From Durusdinium trenchii (taxonomy: Eukaryota; Sar; Dinophyceae; Suessiales; Symbiodiniaceae): a DNA stretch of 64,000 bases. The notes under the pieces were generated by a model, which saw nothing but the letters and a program-made list of their open reading frames with translations, was not told the DNA's origin and searched no databases. Shown here one piece after another: positions 45,838 to 57,258 of the stretch. Each line of letters begins with the position of its first letter. The stretch's first letter is position 1. A program made the position numbers and the translations under genes. Location: positions 87,710 to 151,709 of the forward strand of contig CAXAMN010003936.1 in the NCBI GenBank assembly GCA_963970005.1, given 5' to 3'.

Positions 45838-46131
45838 TTGCGTTGGTTATGCTGTTGACGCTAGTTACGCGGGTTACGCTGGTGACGCTGTTTACGCTGG
45901 CTACGCTGTTGCTGATTACGCTGATACGCTGATTACGTTGTTACGCTGTTTACACCGGATACGCCGGTCAGGGTTTCAACGGTGCAGGCGGTGTAACGGT
46001 GTAAACGGTGTAAAATTGTGTAGACGGTGGAAACGGTGGAAACGGTGTAAAATTGTGTAGACGGTGGAAACGGTGGAAACGGTGTAGACGGGGTAAACGG
46101 TGTAGACGGTGTAAACATGTGTATACTGGGT
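45838..46131. repeat. Degenerate TACGCTG then CGGTGTAAA tandem repeats
   Basis: A run of GTTACGCTG-like words changes into repeats of CGGTGTAAA, CGGTGTAGA and CGGTGGAAA. A second short block of the same words recurs at 46718-46766. Confidence 0.85.
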
Positions 46132-46157
46132 AGCGGTGACATAGGACTTGTCGCTAC

Positions 46158-46668
46158 CAGTGACTTAGGATTAGCGGTTCCCAACTCCTAAGTCATCAGC
46201 GAACGGCAAAGTGCACGGTACTGACTTGTGTACGAGGCACCTCCAGGCGCCTGCATCATATGATCAAAAAACAATAAAGACAATGTCCAAGCTGTGGGAT
46301 GACAAATGGTGATGACATAGGCTGTCGTCTTGTTCTCGTTCGCATATTTTTCCTAAGTCATCACATTGTTAGAGCCCAGAGTTGGACATTTTTGCTATTC
46401 ATTTCCTACATTACTTAGGAAAAAATGTGAGTATACCCTCTAATGTCTGATGACTTAGGATCCATCCCAGTTTTTTTCCCTCTCTCTCTCCTAAGTCATG
46501 ATCTTTATGGTATCTGCAATCTGTCAACTAGTCCTACGTCAACACCTTCACTCTTTTAAAGAATCTCCGGAACTAACAAGTTTTGGCCGCATTTTCATTG
46601 TTTTAGCCTGATGACTTAAGACTAGTGCTAAAATGTCAAATTTTAACATTTCCTACTGACTTAGGATT
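46158..46668. repeat. Cluster of TCCTAAGTCAT motifs in both orientations
   Basis: At least eight copies of TCCTAAGTCAT or its complement ATGACTTAGGA, with one- or two-base variants, near 46162, 46185, 46350, 46418, 46449, 46490, 46609 and 46657. Spacing is irregular. Lies in a dynein AAA3 intron that holds no recognised gene. Confidence 0.8.
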
Positions 46669-46990
46669 AGTGTTTTTGCAGCCTTGTCCGACTAATCCTG
46701 GGTCACTTGTACCCAGTATAAACGGTGTAGACGGTGTAGACGGTGTAAAATTGTGTAAACGGTGTATTACAAAATCGTGGACACTGATTGCGCCAGCATT
46801 GGAAAGAAAACAAAAACGTGCACCCTCGCTGAAACAATCATGGAAGTGGAATACAGCCTGTTGATATGCCGTCTTCCAAGGGGACACCCATCCACTTCTC
46901 CTCTTTTTTTGGTGGAGGATACAAATGGAAGGTCATATAAGGTCGGCAACTGCCGGATCACCGGCTCGGCTCTGCTCGTTGACCCAGCTC

Positions 46991-47038
46991 CTGCGTCTGA
47001 TTGGCATTCGTCTGCGCACTGAAGGCAAAGGAAATCAC
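46991..47038 (-). CDS. Dynein exon: AAA3 SAQTNANQTQ
   Basis: 16 codons reading ISFAFSAQTNANQTQ, the family FSAQTSANQTQ block. Acceptor GCAG|GTGA. The next exon starts in phase 0 with DIID, so the donor that restores NQTQ-DII exactly is CAG|GAGCTG, a GA site; the nearby GT would break the frame. Confidence 0.93.
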
Positions 47039-48141
47039 CTGCAAAGCATGCAGGAATTGGATGCAAGTGCCTCGCTGGACTGAAGGTAGGGTGTGTTCAA
47101 CTCTAGACGCAACAGTCTGCAGCAGCAAGTGTTAAAAGATTGTTATCTAAACAGGTTTAAACATATTGCACATATTTTCTGCACATGCATCATTCACATA
47201 CCACAATTTTATCGAGATAGAGCTTCAACCTCCTGAATAGATCTGAGCAGATGTGGGTGCATGGCCTTGATTGGGTCTCCTTGATTCTCTTTGTGCATCA
47301 GATCATGACTGTGAACTGTGGCATCGGCTCGACATTCTGTCACCACTAAGGCTGCGGCGGAGTACTTTTCCTTGTCAAAGCCTCAGCCAAACAACAGAGG
47401 AAGACAAGATCCATCCTTTCCAAACTGCAAAGCACTACCGAATAGAGGGAGAACTTCCCATGTCAGCTGGTGCCAAGAGATTCTTTCATCACGTTGTGCA
47501 ACTTACTTGCGCAGCGTCGCCTTTGATTTAGACGTTAATTTGTTTCGCTAAGCGGCGTTTCAGCAGCTCTTGCTGGATGACCACCTCAGCTCATCGTTTT
47601 CCGCTCTGCAGCATGATAACCAGAAAAGCTTGGTGATCACCAACTGCATGGGCAGCAAGATCCAAGGTGTCCAAAACTATATAGAGAACTAGAGAACTAT
47701 ATAACCAAACGCCACCGAAACCGGGTCCTACTAGCTATAATCTACAAGATTCTACAGGTTTGTACGGCTAAACTACGGGTTTTCACGGGACATATATATT
47801 GCGAAACTGTGTGTTTAATGTCTCGCATTCAAAAACCAAGTGTGTTCTGCGAATTTGCGGTTGTCATTTTTGGAGGAAGGTTTGACCGGTTCTGGTCCCC
47901 AAAGGGAGTTTCTGTAGTCGCTCGGACTCTTTACCTACAGCTGCAGCCTGTTTTCGGTCGGCGCATCGGAGCCCTGCACTGACGCAGTGCTGGTTGACAA
48001 CTTAGGCCCTATAGGCCGTTCCTCCTGGGCACATTGGGAAGAGCTGGGAAGCTTACCTTACCGAAGATGGATGCAAGGGAATTAAAGAGAGTCCCAAGCA
48101 AAAGGGCGCCCCTTTGTGAAGCGCAAAAAAGATTCCAAATG

Positions 48142-48690
48142 TCATCTGCTTGACATCGCCACTTGGCCGCTGTAGATGGGATAGTAGGCTGCAACCACCC
48201 CAAAGACCAGCATAGCAGCAGCTGCTGCGAACATGATATATGCAAAAATCAAAGCATCCAGTCCCAGGACACGACGCCCACGGTTGCTGTCCGCATCCAG
48301 TCCGATCGAGACTTGATCCTTGATTCCTACCGATCGCTTCTTCTTCGGGGCAAAGGCATCCTCTGGTTTGGGGATGATCACTGGTTCGGCTGTGCCGAAA
48401 GGCTTTCCAAAAGCAATCCTTGTCCAGAAGACGTAGGACATGTACAAGAAGAACACCACACCGGCAAGGGCGATGCCAGTATTCCGGACCATGTCGTCTG
48501 TATTTACGGCAGTCAAGCTTGACACCTTTTGCATACCTTCACCACTGAGCAAAAATTCTTCTCTGGACACATGTCGAAGGAGTCGCGTCTTATACCACTT
48601 GCCCAAACTTGAATAGGTGCCAGTTAATGTGAACGTGACGCTTCGCAAGAAAATGCATGCAGTCACCAGAAGCCAAGCCCGTGGACGCAT
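48142..48690 (-). CDS. Nested single-exon gene: small membrane protein, possibly plastid-targeted
   Basis: Single open reading frame of 182 codons plus TGA. It starts at an ATG followed by RPRAWLLVTACIFLR, a signal-peptide-like hydrophobic start. Two further hydrophobic helices follow: about residues 66-88 (IALAGVVFFLYMSYVFWT) and near the C terminus (ALIFAYIMFAAAAAMLVFGV), separated by a charged loop with PKPEDAFAPKKKR and RGRRVLG. A hydrophobic start followed by basic residues would suit secretory or peridinin-plastid routing, which is inference. I do not recognise the family. It lies between the AAA3 Walker A exon and the SAQTNANQTQ exon of the dynein gene, on the same strand. No intron was needed, although a GT near the C terminus could extend it. 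Confidence 0.75.
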   Translation of the reverse strand: MRPRAWLLVTACIFLRSVTFTLTGTYSSLGKWYKTRLLRHVSREEFLLSGEGMQKVSSLTAVNTDDMVRNTGIALAGVVFFLYMSYVFWTRIAFGKPFGTAEPVIIPKPEDAFAPKKKRSVGIKDQVSIGLDADSNRGRRVLGLDALIFAYIMFAAAAAMLVFGVVAAYYPIYSGQVAMSSR

Positions 48691-49174
48691 GGCTCTGCTG
48701 GCAAATGCAAACAAACAGCTAGGACGTTGTATTATATCCAAATCTCTTCAGCGGATTTCTAGCTTGATTTCCAAAAGTGTGTTGCATGAAATCGGAAATG
48801 GACATCAATATTACTAATAATTGAAATTAATTATGTATAGACATTTCATGTCATGCACTTTCAACTTCTTCAGTCTTGAGGATGGTAGGAACGTCACCAA
48901 CCGTCCATGTTCTTGAAAGCAATGCACGTGTGTGAAATAGAAACACCTGCGTGCATGGAGCAACATCGGTCAACCCCCCCACGAAAGAGCGTTTCCGATG
49001 CTCAAGTCTGGAAGAGCTCCAACGAAGTCATGGCTCAACAACACCTCCTTCCGACCTCAGCACCTGCAAAACCATGGCCAAAAAAACCCTCTGAATGCAT
49101 TGGGCAACACATGTCAACGCCTCCATCTCAGCGGTATAAATGGTGTGTTCAAACACGAACAGCTGCACATCGAC

Positions 49175-49244
49175 CCTTTGAGATGAGCACCGTCTTCCCA
49201 GTGCCCGTCAGCCCGGAGTACAAGACATGGTTCTCGCTGGCCAC
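49175..49244 (-). CDS. Dynein exon: AAA3 Walker A
   Basis: 23 codons containing VLYSGLTGTGKTVLISK, a canonical AAA3 P-loop (GxTGTGKT) with lysine intact, so AAA3 should bind nucleotide. Acceptor CCAG|GTGG, donor G|GTCGAT, phase 1. At least one exon (..N.INFSAQT approach) is missing before the next one found. Confidence 0.93.
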
Positions 49245-49607
49245 CTGGTCTCGCCGTTTGGGCCGTGGGGACGGCCACACAGGGCGAAGAAGCGACACGG
49301 GTGCGACGCATACAGGCATTCAGGCATACAGGAATGAACATCAAACGTGCAACATACACTATACAACGATGACCGTATGACACCCCCAATAAAAACGATT
49401 TAAATATTATACACGAAATCTCACACAAAAAAATGCAGAATCTTCAATGCCTGTCTGGGGTTCATCTGCCTATCCCATGATCAAAGCCTGAGTGCTCAAC
49501 TGATTTGTTCTGCTGAATTCGGTGACACCACGCCGTGCCGCGTTCCGGCCCGGTGGTTCCGTCTCTTTCGTCCCCCGTCTTCGTCGTTTTCGTTTTGGGT
49601 GCCGGGC

Positions 49608-49661
49608 CATCGTCTGCAAGAGGAAGGCGCTGCGGACGGTGTCGGTGGTGGGCACCATCAC
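49608..49661 (-). CDS. Dynein exon: VPTTDTVR before AAA3 P-loop
   Basis: 18 codons reading VMVPTTDTVRSAFLLQTM, the near-invariant VPT.DT.R motif. Acceptor CCAG|GTGA, donor ATG|GCCCGG (GC type). With this donor the spacing from FLL to the P-loop glycine equals that of human DNAH7. Confidence 0.92.
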
Positions 49662-50229
49662 CTGGTGTGCCTCACATCGGACGGCAACGTGGCACCAGGC
49701 GTGCCACACGGTGAGACCATATGGTTTCACCTTTAGACATGTCAGCTCTGAATTTCATTGTAACCGTTGGATGGGAACAAACTATAACAATGTTAGACTT
49801 GTGGCTGGTGGCTCGGTTTCATATGTGATGTTGATCACTGCTCACATGCAGCATGTCGTCACAGTCGTGCTGTCAGGGCGGCCCACCGAGGTCGCTGCCA
49901 GTGCCTCCTTGGGTATATCAAAGCCAGTGATCCTGGTGCCGTTCAGTGAATTAGTCGGGTCTTTCGATACATTGCACGACTGCTGTATCATAAACGTGGA
50001 CAACCTCCAGCTTAGAATCAGTTCACTAATATTGTGTATATATATATATATGTGTGTGTGTATGTATATATAGCTCCTCTATTTCAATGAACACCGCCAA
50101 GCACGTGTTGAACAGAACAAACAGAACGCCTCAAACCCAAACCTGATCAACACAACGCCGACCTATCATGCCAACTCAACAGCAGATGGAACAACGATCT
50201 TCATAATGAAACTTATTTAGATATATATA

Positions 50230-50320
50230 ATATATATATATACATGTGTGTGTGTGTTTGTGTGCTTCTGCATGTGTGTTTGTATGCGTGTGTGCATGCA
50301 TATATGTATGAACATCCAAT
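50230..50320. repeat. TG-rich microsatellite
   Basis: Interrupted GTGTGT run next to TATATA. A similar block is at 50039-50070. Intronic. Confidence 0.85.
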
Positions 50321-50560
50321 CCATCCCTGTAATTCTTCCAACACATTCAGGTGGATCAAACGGTCTCCGCCGTTTTCCATGAAACTCACCTCTGGCATTG
50401 GCTCCCTCCCTCCCTCTCCCTCCCTCTCGCTGCAGCCAAGACTCTTCTTAGTCCATGCTTCCCACTTATTGGACCTCAGCCACGTCAACCCATGCACCGA
50501 ACCCCCCCTCAAAAACACACACACACACAATCTCGCACGCTCACGCTAGCACCGCCGCAC

Positions 50561-50652
50561 TCGTGTTGCGCAGCTCTGGGTGCCCAGGCTGAGAGAACGC
50601 AAAGTATTCGAACACGGTGTCCTTTTCTGGGAAGGGTGTCTTTGACACAGGC
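50561..50652 (-). CDS. Dynein exon: AAA3 N-terminal strand
   Basis: Reads KTPFPEKDTVFEYFAF, matching the family PFP..G.VYDY.F block upstream of the AAA3 P-loop. Acceptor TGAG|GCCT with leading G. The 3' end is uncertain (A|GTGCGG used here). One more exon is needed before the VPTTDTVR exon. Confidence 0.75.
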
Positions 50653-51641
50653 CTCACCGAGCTGGAAAGCCGCCGAACCGGGGTCCCACCGGTTGCGAGC
50701 TCGTTTGGTACTCGTTTGGTCCCTCCGAATGGCTCCCCAAACTCCTCTGCTGCCTGAAAGGGGGTTTCTTCATTGTGAGTAAGTATGGCAGCCGATAGCC
50801 TCATGGTTGGATCATCGGCAATGAGGTTGAACTCGTCCTGGAGAAGAAGCAGCTGAATGACTTAAGTGCGAATTCATCCGCATGAGTTCCTGCCTTTCAA
50901 AAATGCAACAAGTAACATGGGCAACAGGAAAGTCCTGAAAGAGCATCATGACTAGCAGATCTAATGCTCTTTCATGGACTTTCTGCTTCAGAGTATGTTA
51001 AGCTTGTTAAGCTCACAAATTCAATCAAATTCACAATATGATACATCATCTGAATCTGCTGGGACCAGGCCTTCACTGGCATGCCCATCTGGATCGAACG
51101 CACAAACCTGCAGATCGCACCAAAAAACCAGCATGCGGTCGATGAGAAGACTGCCAAGAGTATAGGAATATATAGTTCGTTGCCACTATTGCCTACTTCA
51201 TTCTACTTCCATATGACTGTAGTGCTTCCAGAAAGATTGAGCGGATGTCCACAGCCGGACCTTGGTTGGTGGTGAATCGGGGACCTTGAAGGGGCTGCCG
51301 TCGTGTTTTGATAGTTGAAGGACAGACCTGATCACTCTCCCGCCTATGTGGATGGCACACATTGCAAGAGAAAATCTACAGTGTGATATACGTGAAGGGT
51401 TGCCTGATTCGTCTGTCAGTTCTGTCTGTGCCACCAAATTGCCTTATATATTGTATAGATACACTCCCTATCACTCCCTCTAGTGACAAACATTGAATGT
51501 TATTTCGTGCCCCCCAGCAAGCACCTCCCAGCTTCACTGGATTCTAGGAAAAAAACACCTATATAGCTACCACACAGGGATCAGTGAATCCAGCGAACTC
51601 ACCAATACTACCAATGCTGATGGATATACTCCACCCCTCAC

Positions 51642-51747
51642 CTCGACCCCCGGAATCGATCTCTTCTGAGCCCGGAGCTTGTCCATGATCTTGCGCCCAG
51701 CCGTGTCAGTGGTGGCACCGAAGCTCCACACCAAAGCCAACCAGAAC
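51642..51747 (-). CDS. Dynein exon: start of AAA3
   Basis: 35 codons beginning FWLALVWSFGATTDTAGRK, the family F.FSLIWS.G...D..GR.KFD block that opens the AAA3 region. Acceptor GCAG|GTTC. Donor GAG|GTGAGG; the next exon needs phase 2, so either a GA site two bases downstream is used or a small exon is missing. Confidence 0.85.
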
Positions 51748-51908
51748 CTGCGCCACGGTTAGGGCAGTTGAAACTGCCACGGGTGAGGCCTGAAGGTCTG
51801 ATTTTGTGTCGCGGACAAAAGTTTCCGTATAATTATGGTCGGTTCACCAGCCGCTGGCCGATTGGTTCGCGCAGCTGGGGAGACCCATCTCTCTGCTCTC
51901 CAAGGCAC

Positions 51909-51949
51909 ATGTTTTCCACCTTCACCTCCTTTTCCTTGGCGGGGAGGTC
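51909..51949 (-). CDS. Dynein exon: linker before AAA3
   Basis: 13 codons plus two bases, DLPAKEKEVKVEN, in the charged stretch before the AAA3 FWSLVWS strand. Donor AT|GTGCCT and the next exon's leading G complete an ATG codon, giving VENMFWLALVW across the junction, which fits the family. Confidence 0.75.
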
Positions 51950-52214
51950 CTGTGCGGGCACGTGGAGAGGCATACCACATGGCATGCAGAACGAACGGCC
52001 CAAGTCGGACCCCGATGGGCTCGGACTCCCATCGAAGGAAGGAACAGAAAAAGACTCCAAAAAGTCCCCGACTTGGCCCGTCAAGTGGCCAAAAGCACCT
52101 CATTACCTGACTCCCAGCGTCAAAGGGAGAACCAAATCATCAAAATGAAAAGTACCAGTGAGGGAGTGCGAGGTGTTCATGCACAAGGGTCACTTGGATA
52201 CTTGGTCTCCCTAC

Positions 52215-52326
52215 TTCTGAAGGGCGTCGTGGTATCCCATCCCAACTGCTCCTTCGCATCCTTTTCGGGATCCAGCGGCAGCTCAATGCGCAGGAGTGCC
52301 TCGGCCATGTGTTGGGGATGAGAACG
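52215..52326 (-). CDS. Unassigned exon-like segment in a dynein intron
   Basis: Open segment with coding-like codon use reading ALLRIELPLDPEKDAKEQLG, bounded by AAG|CGTT and A|GTAGGG. It lies between two dynein exons that already join in phase without it, so it is an alternative exon, a piece of another gene, or chance. Not recognised. Confidence 0.3.
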
Positions 52327-52711
52327 CTTGGATGTGCAAGCATCCTGTGGTTGACTTTCGGACGGCAAAAGCTACTCGCACAACTCTTCAGCAAGGCTGA
52401 GTCACTGCTTCCTTTTAGACTTAGTTCAGGACGTATCCTCTCGCGCTCGTTATGTGAAACTGAAACAGGACCTTTCACCACATGTCCCGATCGACAAACA
52501 CCGGACAATCATGCAACATCAACGTCTTTGACTCAAAAAGGGGTACAGTATAGAGAAGGGATTTAAGTCTATCCAGTAACTCAATCCATTGCACCTGGAG
52601 ATGTGTTTTGTATTGTTGTATGTTTTGCTGATGCTGAACCCCTCCACGAGGCAGGCCCCTTGGTTTGTTCCAGTCTGGAGTGTCGACAGCATCAAACCCG
52701 GGGACTCCCAC

Positions 52712-52774
52712 CAAGAGAAGCTTCAGCAAGCTGCAGACCAACCAGTTCTGCGTCACGGGCACCGGAGTCTTAAT
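52712..52774 (-). CDS. Dynein exon: linker, VQT..NL..S motif
   Basis: 21 codons reading IKTPVPVTQNWLVCSLLKLL, matching the linker block (V+T....NL..S...LL) before AAA3. Acceptor CCAG|ATTA (one of the few without G after AG), donor TTG|GTGGGA, phase 0. Confidence 0.75.
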
Positions 52775-53238
52775 CTGGCAAGTGCAGGGCACGCTGTGCG
52801 GCGGAGCGCGGACGGCACCACTTGGTACATCAGATCTGACATGATCTGATACAACGCCTGAAGAGGAACTCCAAGCAATGACACATCATGATTCTTCGTA
52901 ATTCCGATGTTCCTGCATTGCCTCAAGAACACCTGTGCCCGCGAACGTGTGCTCCTGAAGATGTTGGAAGAATCGTTCTTGATAGGGCCCCTAAGAAGGG
53001 AAGTCGATGAAACACAAACGAAACATAAGGGGAACTTTATCACAAAAGAAACCTTTCCAGTAGTGCGGATGTCCAGTAAGGCAAAACAAACCTAATATAT
53101 AATATAAAAAATAAAAATAGAAAAAGTAAAAAACCTATTATAAACTATATTCATAAAAGCCACAGCTCCACTTCTCAGCCCCATCTGGTGCAGCCGGGAG
53201 CTCAGGCCATATCAAGTTTTTGGGATGTAGTTCCCTGC

Positions 53239-53346
53239 CCGGCAGCCGGCATTGAACGTCTTCAAGGTCCCCGCCTTGCGCTGGCACATCTCCCAGCATT
53301 GATCCACGTTCGTCTCAAAAAGCGTCTTCAACTGTTCGCCGCAGTC
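53239..53346 (-). CDS. Dynein exon: AAA2-AAA3 linker helix
   Basis: 36 codons beginning CGEQLKTLFETNVDQCWEMC, in the position of the family helix (LF..+V.PCL.F.RK.C) that leads out of AAA2. Acceptor GCAG|GACT, donor CGG|GCAGGG (GC type), phase 0. A linker exon of about 25 residues expected upstream (..LGW.PL..SW..) was not found. Confidence 0.75.
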
Positions 53347-53789
53347 CTGCTGTTCGCGAGCAGGTGATGCTAGGGACAGGGCCGGACCAGGGTTGGATGT
53401 AGGGCTGCCGATCCACTGACGTTATCCCAGGTAGGACCCTTAAAACAGGCAACCACCACGGAACCCCAAAATCACTGGAGAATGTGGTGCAATTGCTCTT
53501 CCAAACTCAATTCCAGTTTGACTTGGTCTACTACTTTCAGGCTCTCTTTCTTCCAGGGGGAGTGTCCATAAGTCATGAGTGAAGCGGATCCGCAAAGCTT
53601 GTCGATCACGTCCAGTTCGCCTTCTCACCCCCCAAAAGAATACCGTTAGATACTGGTATAGGTACGGTAAGGTTGGTCAATTGAGCTGATAATCGGCCGA
53701 TCCCAGCTCACCCGCTGAAACAGCCCATCCATGTTTTGTTCCACATGGATGGTGGACCGTGAATACCTACCCGGTGGTTTTTCTTATCT

Positions 53790-53984
53790 TTCGGAGGCGC
53801 TGGTCTTGTCGTCCTGCAGCCGCTCGGGAGCTGTTTCGAGCCTGAAGGCGAAAATGGGCACGCCCCAAAAAATAGCAAGATTAATAGCTTTCGACGTGTT
53901 TTCACTACATCCCCGAAATTCCTCAAGAGAAAGATTGTCAAGCATGCAATTGTTGGCAAAGAAAGAAACGTAGCCATTGCAGGC
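53790..53984 (-). CDS. Unassigned exon-like segment
   Basis: Open frame reading CNGYVSFFANNCMLDNLSLE then GVPIFAFRLETAPERLQD, after GGAG|GCCT. Could be a further exon of gene M or chance; a second frame is also open across it. Confidence 0.25.
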
Positions 53985-54811
53985 CTCCAGCCCCCATGTC
54001 CACCTACTAAACCTCACCTGTCGACTCTGGATTGTGACCCTCTGTGCAGTTTCTTTACTTTTGGTTTATGCTGGTTGGGAGACCAAGTCCGTGCGAGCCT
54101 TTCCTAAAGTGAAAGATTGAACGAGCAGCTTAGACACTGCTTTTGCCTGGAGAGCTTCTCTAACAGTGGATTGGGGAGTTCCGGTTTTGGGCTTAGTAAT
54201 TTTGCCTTTTGACATATAAGTTGCTGCTGGTATTCTTCTGCCTTTTCCACTGTAATTCCCTCATAAGTTTCAGTCAACTTGGGAACCTCCGTCTTTCGGC
54301 CCGGTGGAGGCGACTAACATCTCTCAGGTTCCAACCACGACTGGAGCAACACACGCCAGCCAATGTCCACCTGGCGCAAACGCCAGCAAGACGTTCACGT
54401 ACCTTCACCTGTGGAAGCCTGTCCGTAACAAAGCTGGAAAGCGATGCTTTCCAGTTAAGCACACTGGGGCCCTGGGGGCATGTGTGAGGGCGACTTGGCC
54501 CTCCAGAATCCCCGGGCCATGTGGCGGAGAACTGCCTCGAACCATCCTCAGTTGTGCGGACGGAGAACCGCCTCTGACCTGAGGTTCTGAAAAAATGGGG
54601 GACTCTGCGACCTTCCCCTGCCGGAACAAACGTGCCGCTGAAAGTCTCGACAAGTGGAATGTTTATGTAATATATATATATACTACAGTTGATTAATACT
54701 GCAGTTTGAACAGTGAAGATTTCTAGAGCAACCCCCTTCATCACCCAGAAACCAAACAAACATGACCCTGCACACCACATTCCACTTCACTGTTATTACG
54801 TACTTACTCAC

Positions 54812-54998
54812 CGCCACGTATCACATGCGTATCACAGGCGCCACCCGTCGTATCCCGACGCATCTTTTTCACTTCCTCGCCGTCAAAGTCCTCCTGCAGC
54901 ATGTAGAGGACAATGCTCCTTGAGTAGCCCCCCTCCTCAAAGCACAAGTCTTTAAAGCGCATGGACGGATGCTTCTGCCGTAGGTACTCGATGAAGTC
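54812..54998 (-). CDS. Gene M, C-terminal exon
   Basis: 62 codons with DFIEYLRQKHPSMRFKDLCF then EEGGYSRSIVLYMLQEDFD, matching the family F..YL..KHP.....L.F.G.N.V. Acceptor CCAG|GACT. A consensus donor G|GTGAGT suggests at least one further exon; without it a TAA follows within a few bases. Confidence 0.8.
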
Positions 54999-55219
54999 CT
55001 GGGTGCCGCAGGGTGAGAAGTGACCACTGAGAACTGGTTGAAGGCCGCACAAGTTTGAGATCACCATTCCAACTCGGCATGGGAAAAGGATGGAAAAGCA
55101 CTAAATATTGCAATATATTGCACATTCAAAACCAGCTTCCACTCAATTACTCATGCAAGTGGATGTCCATCCATGACAGAGCTGCGACCAATTGCACTGC
55201 TGTGGTGTATATTTGCACT

Positions 55220-55376
55220 CGGTGTGTGTGTGTGTGCGATCAGCAAACACATGCGGCACGCGCTTGAAGGAGGGCTCAAGTCAGCGCATCAAAACAGGCA
55301 CTAAAGTTCCTGGTATTGGTTCATGTTGCTCTGTACTGTTTGCTGTTGTAATCAGTGCTCTCTCTCTCTCTCTACA
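55220..55376. repeat. GT and CT microsatellites
   Basis: A short (GT)n at 55220-55236 and (CT)n at 55359-55374, within an intron of nested gene M. Confidence 0.8.
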
Positions 55377-55663
55377 GCAGTGTCTGACTGAAGCTCAGTG
55401 TAATCCAATTTCAACGGTCCCGGCCCGGTACATTATAAAAACTCGCCTATTTGATTGAACATCCAGGGAGCTTTCATGTGGGCGCTTGAGAGCACAGCAT
55501 CAGCACCGCAGCAAAAAAGTGAAAACAGCCAACACCTTTGGGAGCGAACATTCACTTATTTTGTAAGACATGCTGCATGCTTTTCAAGTTACGTTCTAAG
55601 TATATGTCTTCTATAGATCTGATAGTGTAGAGACAGACCCAAATAACGTTGCAAAGGCTGAGC

Positions 55664-55718
55664 GTCGGGGTAGGTCTTCACCGTACGGCCATACAGCTTG
55701 CGCTCGGGAAAGTCTTTC
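55664..55718 (-). CDS. Gene M, exon with FPERKLYGRTV
   Basis: 18 codons reading KDFPERKLYGRTVKTYPD, following CCVFP in the family order. Acceptor TCAG|GAAA, GC donor GAC|GCTCAG, phase 0. Confidence 0.78.
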
Positions 55719-56113
55719 CTGAGCGTCGTCGTTCGAAAAGGTCCCTGGCGTTCGGGTGATTTCAGGCTTCGGGCCATTCACGGAAAACATCTAGTCAACT
55801 GAGATGACTGGGATAACCATTCCATACCATCGGATGGGAATGCCAGCCGGATGATAACCATTCCACACCATTCCCACATGACAAACAAGCCTCCAAAGCG
55901 GAAGACCCGGGAGCTCGGTGGACTGTCACCCTCCGGACCTGAGGCCCGGAGGACCAGGGGCGTAAAACTCACCAAAAAGAACCGTATATAAATCTCCTTG
56001 CCCCGCGTAGGACCATGCGACTCCCTCTACCATTCTGATCTCGAAGTAAGACTGTCTCGTCGCCATCTATGGCACTGCTTCGTTCGCTGTTCGCTTGGTC
56101 CGGTCCCAGGCGC

Positions 56114-56187
56114 GGAAAAACACAGCAGGGGCAAACCGCAAAGGGTCTTTGGAGCTCTAACGCCAGGTCGATGCAGGCTTCGGTGGC
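56114..56187 (-). CDS. Gene M, exon with PFAVCPCCVFP
   Basis: 24 codons plus two bases with ATEACIDLALELQRPFAVCP then CCVF. Acceptor ACAG|GCCA, GC donor CC|GCGCCT. The PCCVF motif is the most distinctive feature of the family. Confidence 0.85.
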
Positions 56188-56615
56188 CTGTGCCACGCGA
56201 GAGGTTGGGCGCGAAGGAAACAGTTTTCAGTTCGAAGTTGGTAGGAGGAAGGTTACCTTTCATGAAAGCCGCTGAAAACGCGGTGGACTCTTTCCAACTG
56301 CACTGAAGAGTCAAAAAATGTTAAATGTAATTAATTAGTGAAGTCATGTTGAATGTTTTGGCATGTCCAGCTGATCCCAAATAACTACCCTTGACCTAGA
56401 CATGATCTTTGCACCACCAGTTTACTTTGAGTCTCTTAAACGTTGATCTCGCAACACTGGTTAGTGGTGTCAATCTGCCTGAAAGCTATTGATTGATGGG
56501 AGTGGGTTCTATATTTTCTGCATTCTCCCAGTTGAATGTCGAAAAGCAACATATTTGCAGAACTCGCACTGTTCACTACCCCTCATTCATGAGCTCATTC
56601 AACTGGCGCAGCGGC

Positions 56616-56660
56616 CTGGTCGGGGTGGAAGCCCAAGATGAGGCTACAGGAGTGAATCGC
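56616..56660 (-). CDS. Gene M, exon with GFHPDQ
   Basis: 15 codons reading AIHSCSLILGFHPDQ. Acceptor AGAG|GCGA, donor CAG|GCCGCT (GC type). Joined to the next exon it gives LGFHPDQATEACID, a signature of the family. Confidence 0.82.
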
Positions 56661-57258
56661 CTCTGGGCAGACGGAAGAAAGCCCTGAAGAAAGGAACACA
56701 GCAACTGAGGTTTTGGATGGGTCTGAAGATTGAGGTGTGAATGCTGTGATTGATCTTCTCAACTTGCAGCATCTTGCAGCATGTGTTGAGGCTTCTAGAT
56801 GCTGATATATGCTGATAGATGGAAAGGCATGGGCATGGGCCACACTAGCCTCAAGGGCCTCTGCAGCCTCCTCAATGCGCACAGCACGAGGGGCTCCTGC
56901 ATTGCGAGAGCCTACAAATCGATCCAGTCCAAACATGACTGCGGTTCGAAGCTCTGCACAGGTCTTTGTGAAACGGAGAACGATGATAGTAGATGATAAT
57001 AGTGTGCAAAACCATGCCCACTCTGGCGTGACCAAAAACACGGCTCCTCCAACTGGGTCCTCCAAACATTGTGGTTTCCTGTGACCCCTCTGGGATAACC
57101 AGCGGAGTTGGGACATGCTCCTGCGTGATGCTGAGTGTGAGAACTCCGCCCACTCACCAATATATCTACAAGGGGCCTATTATCACTAAACAAGGGCATA
57201 GCGAAGCCTATTCAGAGTCACTCAAACTCACTTATAACTTATAACTCACTTATATTAC

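Noticed and set aside
51080-51320. Open segments QLSKHDGSPFKVPDSPPTK and MGMPVKAWSQQIQ between two AAA3 exons.
   Set aside because: Phases do not fit both neighbours and the expected AAA3 sequence is covered by the exons at 51747 and 50652; kept only as possible chance frames.
56830-56996. Alanine-rich open stretch ELRTAVMFGLDRFVGSRN.
   Set aside because: Gene M exons on both sides join without it and no good donor-acceptor pair was found; could be coding but unsupported.
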